Under the pieces are notes generated by a model. That model was not told the DNA's origin and ran no database searches. It worked only from the letters and a program-made list of their open reading frames with translations. Positions 57,999 to 64,000 of a stretch of 64,000 nucleotides of DNA are shown here, in pieces. The position numbers and the translations under genes were made by a program. Source of the stretch: Bretschneidera sinensis (Eukaryota; Streptophyta; Magnoliopsida; Brassicales; Akaniaceae); contig CM043700.1 of the NCBI GenBank assembly GCA_023935145.1, positions 82,001-146,000 on the forward strand. Reading direction: 5' to 3'. Position 1 is the first letter of the stretch; each line of letters starts with the position of its first letter.

Positions 57999-59078
57999 AT
58001 TTTGGTATCAGAGCATTAGGTTTTATGATTCTGTAGAATACATAAAAAGTAAGAAAGTTGAAGATTAAAGTAAATTATAATGAACAGTCTGAGGATGACA
58101 CGTGGACGCGCTAGAGTTAGAGTTAGAATTGTTGATTTGAGAGGGCATGGTAGGCCCACAATATTTTTGATAAGTCGAGGTTGAGTCTGAATCTATGGTT
58201 CCTAGAAGGGAACATGTTGATAATATGATTGATATTAGTAATATAATTGAGGTATGAGAGTATTTGAAGTTGAAAAATGTGAGCTAAGATAAGTTTTTAC
58301 TCATGGTTTTGAGAAAATGAATGTAGCAGATGATCGAGTGGATAACTTATATCATAGACTTGATAAGTAGACTAGAGCAGTGCTTGATGTTGTTAATCCA
58401 GTAATGGTAGACACTTAAAAAGAGGAAAAAGTGAATTTATGCATAAGATGCTGGGAGATATAAATAAGCAAAATGCTTTGTTGTTTAAAGGATCTACGAA
58501 TCCTTTTACGCTTAGAAAGAGACGTTTTGTGAATGGTGGAAGGACATTCTTCCCAAGATAAGTACAAATATTGATAGACCCCTAACCTGAAATAGGTTTA
58601 AGGAATTTTTTTTTTCTTGATAGAGATATTATTTATTTGGAGTAAATGTGTTAACTGTGGCTCGATATGATAGCAGATTTATGGTTTTGTCAATGGTTGT
58701 ACCAAAAATGGTAGACCTAGAGTAGAAAAAAATGTAAGAGGGTCAAAGATGAACTATGTTTTAAGGTTTAATCGAAACTATCTTACATGAGGCATATGAA
58801 TTATGCCAGATTGGTGGATATATTATTTCAGATCGAGAGAGATATAATGGAGTTTAAGGGAAAGAGAAAGAGTGGTTAAAGAGGCTTAGACATGAAAGTT
58901 ATAGAGGTAGTGGCAGTATGAATCTGCAGGGTGGGAGACCACCTAAAGGAGACATTCCTTGTCCCAGGGAACTAAGGTACAGAGTCAGAGGAAAACATGA
59001 TCTATTATTTTTGTAACTCAGAATACTATTGGTGGGACCTTTAGAGTTGGGAGACAGATTATGCGAACTGGAAGTCAT
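57999..59078 (+). pseudogene. Element H PBS and degenerate gag
   Basis: The PBS TGGTATCAGAGCA lies at 58003-58015. Downstream is a heavily decayed gag: weakly readable FKGSTNPFTLRKR, LFQIERDIMEFKG and a CCHC-like terminal region are hinted at, with stops in all frames. It is cut at 59079 by element F. The assignment rests mostly on the LTR and PBS. Confidence 0.5.
58003..58015 (+). promoter_or_regulatory. Primer binding site, tRNA-iMet type (element H)
   Basis: TGGTATCAGAGCA begins five bases after the LTR terminus ATTACA. Confidence 0.85.
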
Positions 59079-60464
59079 TGATGAGTGCCAAATATTGCAT
59101 ATTTTGGCCACTTAATTTACATGTGTTAGCTTAGGAATTTGTTACTTTGAGTTGTTTTTCGTTGTTTTACAGGTTTACAAGCTTGGAAAGGAGTTTCACT
59201 AAATTGCCAGAATTGCTCATATAGATCAGCCATATTTTAGGATTAAACTGTATTGATTCGGGAAGAACCAGGAGATGAACCATATATGCTTGAAAAGATC
59301 CGGATGTCTATTTTCTGAGTAATTTTACGGATCAATTAAATTATTTTTCTAGAGAAAGTTATGACAGTTTTAGTAGACAAAGGTCAGGCTGTGCATGATT
59401 TTAGCATGACAGATCAACCATTTTTTAGGATTTAACTGTATTTATTCAGGAAGAACCAGGAGATGAGCCATATATGCTTGGAAAGATCCAGATGTCTATT
59501 CTTTGGGGAATTTTATGGATCAATAAAATGATTTTTTTAGAGAAAGTTATGACAGTTTTAGTAGACAAAGTTCAAAGAGCAAAAGCTGGAATCTGCAGTA
59601 TCCCACATTAGATTGGAAACACATTGCACTTGTGATGTTTTCCTATATAAGCCCCTCTTTACTTCATTTTTAGTGCACAATTCCTGGGCCATTTGGTGTA
59701 ATCTGGTGGACGTCTGCTAGTATTTTGGTGGACCCTGAAGGCTTTGCTACCACGAGGGGAAGCGTCGCCCAACAACGAGTGGAATTTCTCCCATGTATAG
59801 TAATTTATTTCTTTTTATCTAGCTTAAAGTTTAATGTTTAGCACTTGTATTGTGAACTTTAGTTTCATAATTATGAGAGGCTAAAATCTTCAGCTAAGGT
59901 TGAAGATGAAGCATTTCCATTGTTTAGCATTATATTTTCATATTTATGCATAATAATTCTGATGTTTTTAGTATAAATATTCTGTTCAATTATTTGAGTA
60001 AATCTTATGATTGATTGCTTTTAATTGTTAAATTGGATATTCCTTGTGTTTCATCTGATGGATACATCGAATCATTTTCGATTAATTGGATTTCCTTTGT
60101 GATTTGTTAAAAGCGGATACATTGGATGCTTTTGGTTTAATTGAGATATTCATTATTTTTTGTTTAAAGTTGGATTCATGGAATTTTTTTGATTACTTTT
60201 ACATAGAACATGAAAATATATGCTTTACTTTGGAGGAGTGGATTCAGAAACCTTAGTCTTTTTATCATTTGCTTTAAACCAATTTAGTTTAAGTTTATAT
60301 TTCTTTGCACAATATAATACAAAATTCGGAACTAGGTTAAGATAAGGCTAGTTTAGATAAAATTATATTTTCACAACGCAATTCCCTGTGGATTCGACCT
60401 CGCACTTGCACACACTATATTGCAAACGATTCGTGCACTTGCGAGTAATTTAAAACTCACAACA
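59079..60464 (+). repeat. Element F 5' LTR
   Basis: TGATGAGTGCCAAATATTGC to AAAACTCACAACA, 1386 bp. A 188-bp segment is tandemly duplicated (59224-59411 and 59412-~59575). TATA-like CCTATATAAGCCCC lies near 59641. Confidence 0.85.
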
Positions 60465-60470
60465 AGTTTT

Positions 60471-60488
60471 TGGTGCCATTGTCGGGGA
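60471..60488 (+). promoter_or_regulatory. Primer binding site of element F (degenerate tRNA-Asp type)
   Basis: TGGTGCCATTGTCGGGGA lies six bases after the LTR and differs from TGGCGCCGTTGCCGGGGA at three positions. Confidence 0.75.
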
Positions 60489-60654
60489 GTTGTTTTGTAT
60501 GTGAAAATTAATTTTTGTCTGAATTAATTTTATTTTTCTACTAGTTAGTTAACATTTTTTTTTGTTTAATTTTTCTTATTGCAATTTTATTTTAGTTTAT
60601 TTGTTTCTATTGGAAATTGCCCATAAAAAAATTAGAAAAAATTAAAAATTAAAA

Positions 60655-61546
60655 AATTTTGGATAAATCCAGCGCCAGTTTCACAGTCTTTAGAGGACGC
60701 CCTCAAGGATTTCATGAAGATGACCGGCCAATCCATCAATACAGCCAATACATTCAATGATGATAGTTGTTCTATCTGTGCTAGTTCTATGCATTTAGCA
60801 CAGAATTGTCCATCTATGTCGGCTTTTGTTGAGTGTCCTATGGAACAAATGAATACTTTCAATGACTGTCGGTGGCAATAAAATGAATCTTACTCCGAGA
60901 CGTACAATCCAGGGTGGTGGAACCACCCTAATTTTTCATGAAAGCAGAACCAACCGATAAATCAAGGAGGAGCCCCTCATCATGCTCACAATCAGTACCC
61001 TCCTAGATTTCCTCCACCAGTTCCAAGTTATAGTCTCTCAGCCCATTCAGCACCATCACCCGCTTACCAAGCTCCCACTAAAGCGCCAGTGTCAGTTTCA
61101 CAGTCATTGGAGGACGCCCTCAATGATTTCAGGAAGATGATCGGCCAACCCATAAGTGGAGTAAGGAGTGCGCAAATAGTAAACACCCAAGCGATTGCTA
61201 AGATAGAGAGTCAAATAGGGCAAATTACAAGTCACTTGGGTGAAAGAGAGAAGGGAAAGTTCCCCAGTCAGCCCGTGCCCAACCCAAAAGGACAGTTTGT
61301 GGTTGGAAATTCATCGAATCCTACGCACGGGGAGGAACAAGTGCAATCGATTGTCACATTAAGGTCTGGGAGACAAGTGGACAGTCAAGTGGAAGAGAAC
61401 CCTGCTATGCAACAAGGGCAAGGAAGTGGTAACAAGGAGAAAAGAGATGCTGAGCCATTTACAGCCACACCTACTATTAAAAACCCTCCTAGGTCGTTTG
61501 TACCTAAAGCACGTTACCATGAGAGACTACAAGCGCCCAAGAAATA
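60655..61546 (+). pseudogene. Element F gag C-terminal region
   Basis: An intact zinc knuckle CSICASSMHLAQNC (CX2CX4HX4C, ~60775-60816) is followed by YNPGWWNHPNFS and a Pro/Gln-rich tail. A frame of 152 codons (61089-61547) then runs through a helical segment (AIAKIESQIGQITSHLGERE) and VTLRSGRQVD, an Athila gag hallmark. About 70 bp encoding SQSLEDALxDFxKM occurs twice (60670-60740 and 61083-61152). Stops at ~60878 and ~60940. Confidence 0.8.
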
Positions 61547-61900
61547 AGAGTAATTTGGGGACATTGTGGAGGCATGCTTTGCTCAGTTTGGAGAAGATTT
61601 GGATTTAGATAAGCTACTTGAGCAAACAAATGCTATCTTGGAGTTTGCTCCTCGGGAGAGCAGTAAGACAGAGGAGACTGTGGGTGAATCAAGCATTGAG
61701 GACCCCCTGGAGGCATGCTTTGCTCAGTTTGGAGAGGATTTGGATTCGGATAAGTTGCTTGAGCAAGCAAATACTACTTTGGAGTTTGCTTCTTAGAAGA
61801 GCAGTGAGACGGAGGAGACCACAGCACCTGAACCACCCAAGAAGGAACTTAAGCCTTTATCGAACAATCTTAAGTATAAGTTCCTAGGTCCAGCAGTTCC
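61547..61900 (+). pseudogene. Element F acidic duplicated linker
   Basis: A ~41-residue unit, EACFAQFGEDLDxDKLLEQ plus a following Ser/Glu-rich part, is tandemly repeated (from 61566 and from 61707). One nonsense codon follows LEFAS (61795). It corresponds to the region just before RT and has no known catalytic role. Confidence 0.65.
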
Positions 61901-61901
61901 T

Positions 61902-62383
61902 TTGCCTGTGATTATAGCTTCATATTTGGTTGAGGCTCAAGAGGATAAATTAGTGGACATTTTAAAAGAGCACACGGAAGCTATCGGCTGGACTATTAAG
62001 GATGTCAAGAGAATCAGCCCCTCAATAGTGATGCCCAAGTTACGTTTGGAAGAGAATGTCAAGCCATCGGGAGAGCCACAAAGAAGGCTCAACATAGCTA
62101 TGCAAGAGGTTGTGAGGATTGAAGTGATAAAGCTGTTTGATGCAGTGATCAATTATCCAATCTCTGTTAGCAAGTGGGTGAGCCCGATTCATGTCGTGCC
62201 CAAGTGAGCTGGAGTGACGGTAGTGAAGAATAAAGACGATGAGTTGGTGCCAATTCATGTTCAGTCAGGATGAAAAGTATGTATAGACTACCATAAGTTG
62301 AATGCTGCCACAAAGAATGATCATTTTCCACTCTCATTTATTGATCAGATGGTGGAGTGTTTAGCTGGGCACAATTACTAATG
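61902..62383 (+). pseudogene. Element F reverse transcriptase, N-terminal fragment
   Basis: AIGWTIKDVKRISPSIVMPK, SKWVSPIHVVPK, KVCIDYHKLNAATKNDHFPL and FIDQMVECLAGHNY match the RT start of element A. The sequence then breaks, before the catalytic YCFLDGY motif, and joins the 3' untranslated region at ~62384. Confidence 0.8.
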
Positions 62384-63761
62384 TTGGGTCTAGCTGAAGA
62401 CGTTAAACTTAGCGCTCATGGGAGGCACCCCACAGCTTATCCTTTTTGTTTACTTATTATTGGACATATTTATGATTAATGCTTGTTTCTAGTATTTTTG
62501 TTTTCCAGTCTTTATTTTTCAGGGACAACATGTACTGCAGTTCAAGTTTGGGGGTATGCTATGAGCCATACCAAGTCCATATAGTTCTTCATATCCCAGG
62601 TCAGCTCTTTCAATATTATTCATACATTGGAGTCAATGTGTAATTTAAGTTTGAGGGTATGGGAGACACATTACACACACTGTGTCCTAATTTGTTGTTG
62701 TTTTTCTTCATTTAAAACAAAAAATAATAATAATAAGGTAAATGCATGCTCATGTTATTTTGAAATTTTAGTTGATCTAAACAAATATTGTGATGTGATT
62801 TCATTGGTGAGCTTAAAATTTTGAACACATGATCTGATGATAGAGTTTTAAAACTTTGTTACTTACTTTGGGCATTTGAGAATTTACATGTTTGATCTAA
62901 TCTAACACGCACATATTAGCACATATTTGTGTGAGGTATGACATGTGATGTTAATGTGTATGTTTCTTATCTTAACTGAAATGGGATGACTTATTGGATA
63001 AACACTTGGGCATAGAAAAAAAAATAATGATCATCATCAATAAACTTTCCACTGAATAACTGGACCTCTTGCCTTAGAAAGCAGTGAGTGTTCACGTCAA
63101 AATGTGAGAATTTTATTTATAATGATCATTGTGAAACTTTCCGCTGAGTAACTGGACCTCTTGCTTCAGTAAGCAGTGAGTGTTCACGTCAAAAGGTGAA
63201 AATTTTTCTTGGTAGCATTAAGGCCAGTTTAGTTTTGTAGCCTTTTTCATTCGAGTTAGTAAGTCCTTAGGGGTGTCTTTACACCTAATGCCCTAAAACC
63301 ATCTGATTTGGGAGTCATTGACTCAACACTCGCTACATGGGTCAATTAGAAAGCTTAAAGGAACTAATCATAGAAGAGCCCTATATAAAAAAAATGGTAA
63401 ATAAAACTATACCATCGTAGTTCATTCTGATGAGAAATCTTGTGAATATTGAGACATAGAGACATTGTAGATTGAAGTTATTTGGAAACCTTATCTGCTT
63501 ATGCTAATTCACTTTACATTGATTCAAGCTTGTGATGTCTTAGCCTGCCTCTTGTAAATAATTAAGTTTTAAAATTCTTATTCATTACGAAGATGAGTTG
63601 TATTTTTTTAAGCTTGCTCATGAATGAATATCATGGTTTTGAGTGCTCCTTAAATTTTTGGATACCATGAGTGATGAACTTATCTTGATGTTCTTTATTT
63701 TTCATTTAGTTTTTTATTTTGTTTTGCTAAGGGACTAGCAAAATGTAAGTTTGGGGGTATT
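62384..63761 (+). other. Element F 3' untranslated region and polypurine tract
   Basis: Holds the shared motif (62391-62432). PPT-like sites lie at ~62546, ~62648 and 63746-63758. Two CTGAGTAAC…TGAGTGTTCA repeats lie at 63049-63107 and 63139-63208. The hairpin block lies at 63232-63345. Noncoding. Confidence 0.8.
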
Positions 63762-64000
63762 TGATGAGTACCAAATATTGCATATTTTGGCCACTTAATT
63801 TACATTTGTTAGCTTAGGAATTTGTTACTTTGAGTTATTTTTCGTTGTTTTACAGGTTTACAAGCTTGGAAAGGAGTTTCACTAAATTGCCAGAATTGCT
63901 CGTACAGATCAGCCATTTTTTAGGATTAAACTGTATTGATTCATGAAGAAGCAGGAGATGAACCATATATGCTTGGAAAGATCCGGATGTCTATTTTCTA
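63762..64000 (+). repeat. Element F 3' LTR, truncated by window end
   Basis: TGATGAGTACCAAATATTGC repeats the 5' LTR start and continues in register to the end of the window. Confidence 0.85.

Larger units (their letters stand above)
59079..64000 (+). mobile_element. Element F: internally deleted Athila-like element (3' end outside window)
   Basis: 5' LTR 59079-60464, PBS, gag tail, an N-terminal RT fragment, a 3' untranslated region and the start of the 3' LTR at 63762. Gag N-terminus, protease, most of RT, RNase H and integrase are missing. It lies inside element H. The target duplication cannot be tested because the right end is beyond 64000. Confidence 0.85.

Overview
This is nuclear DNA of a eudicot plant. 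The evidence is a syntaxin gene of the plant SYP12 (SYP121/PEN1) type with a GT-AG intron, a nuclear copy of plastid rpoC1, and dense plant-type LTR retrotransposons of the Athila, Tat and chromovirus lineages. Only the syntaxin gene (CDS 41802-43240, minus strand) looks intact. Almost everything else is mobile DNA, much of it nested, with coding frames broken by stops and frameshifts. Domain calls come from reading translations by eye; no alignment or identity value was computed.

Layout. 1-258: end of an LTR of the 'C' family. 259-984: an element with ~235-bp inverted arms. 1195-2640: a LINE relic carrying a plastid rpoC1 insert (2255-2500). 2941-3248: two spliced-looking exons of a TatD-type nuclease, with no other exons seen. 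3776-6163: element 'G', a small LTR element with three LTR copies. 6164-28658: two Athila-like Ty3/gypsy elements ('0' and 'A') in head-to-tail array sharing the LTR at 11577-13441. Element A's integrase is split by a third element 'B' (18096-24936, target duplication TAGAT), which keeps only gag and protease. 28738-39272: a minus-strand Tat-type element 'D'. Its gag contains a solo LTR 'K' (29624-31035, duplication GTTGC), and its LTR contains a gag-only element 'C' (32567-38695, duplication AGTTT). D's LTR carries a 34-bp tandem array with G-box/ABRE cores. 39956-40780: an RNase H relic.

41802-43240 is the syntaxin gene. 43550-52270 is AT-rich intergenic DNA with a MITE, a broken conserved plant gene of unknown function, a MULE-like element (47210-49766) containing a solo copia-like LTR, and a nearly pure A/T block. 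52272-55480: a decayed Tat-like gag-protease element 'E'. 55535-59078: LTR and gag relic of a Tekay-like chromovirus 'H'. 59079-64000: element 'F', Athila-like and internally deleted, running off the window.

How the parts relate. B, C and F lack most or all of RT/RNase H/integrase. B and F still share with A a post-integrase motif, a set of polypurine-tract-like sites and a structured-looking 3' block; C shares at least the first two. This suggests that non-autonomous elements keep cis signals so they can be mobilised in trans by full-length partners. That conserved noncoding module, the CpG-rich palindromic motif of elements A and B, and the ABRE array of D are the most unusual signals here.
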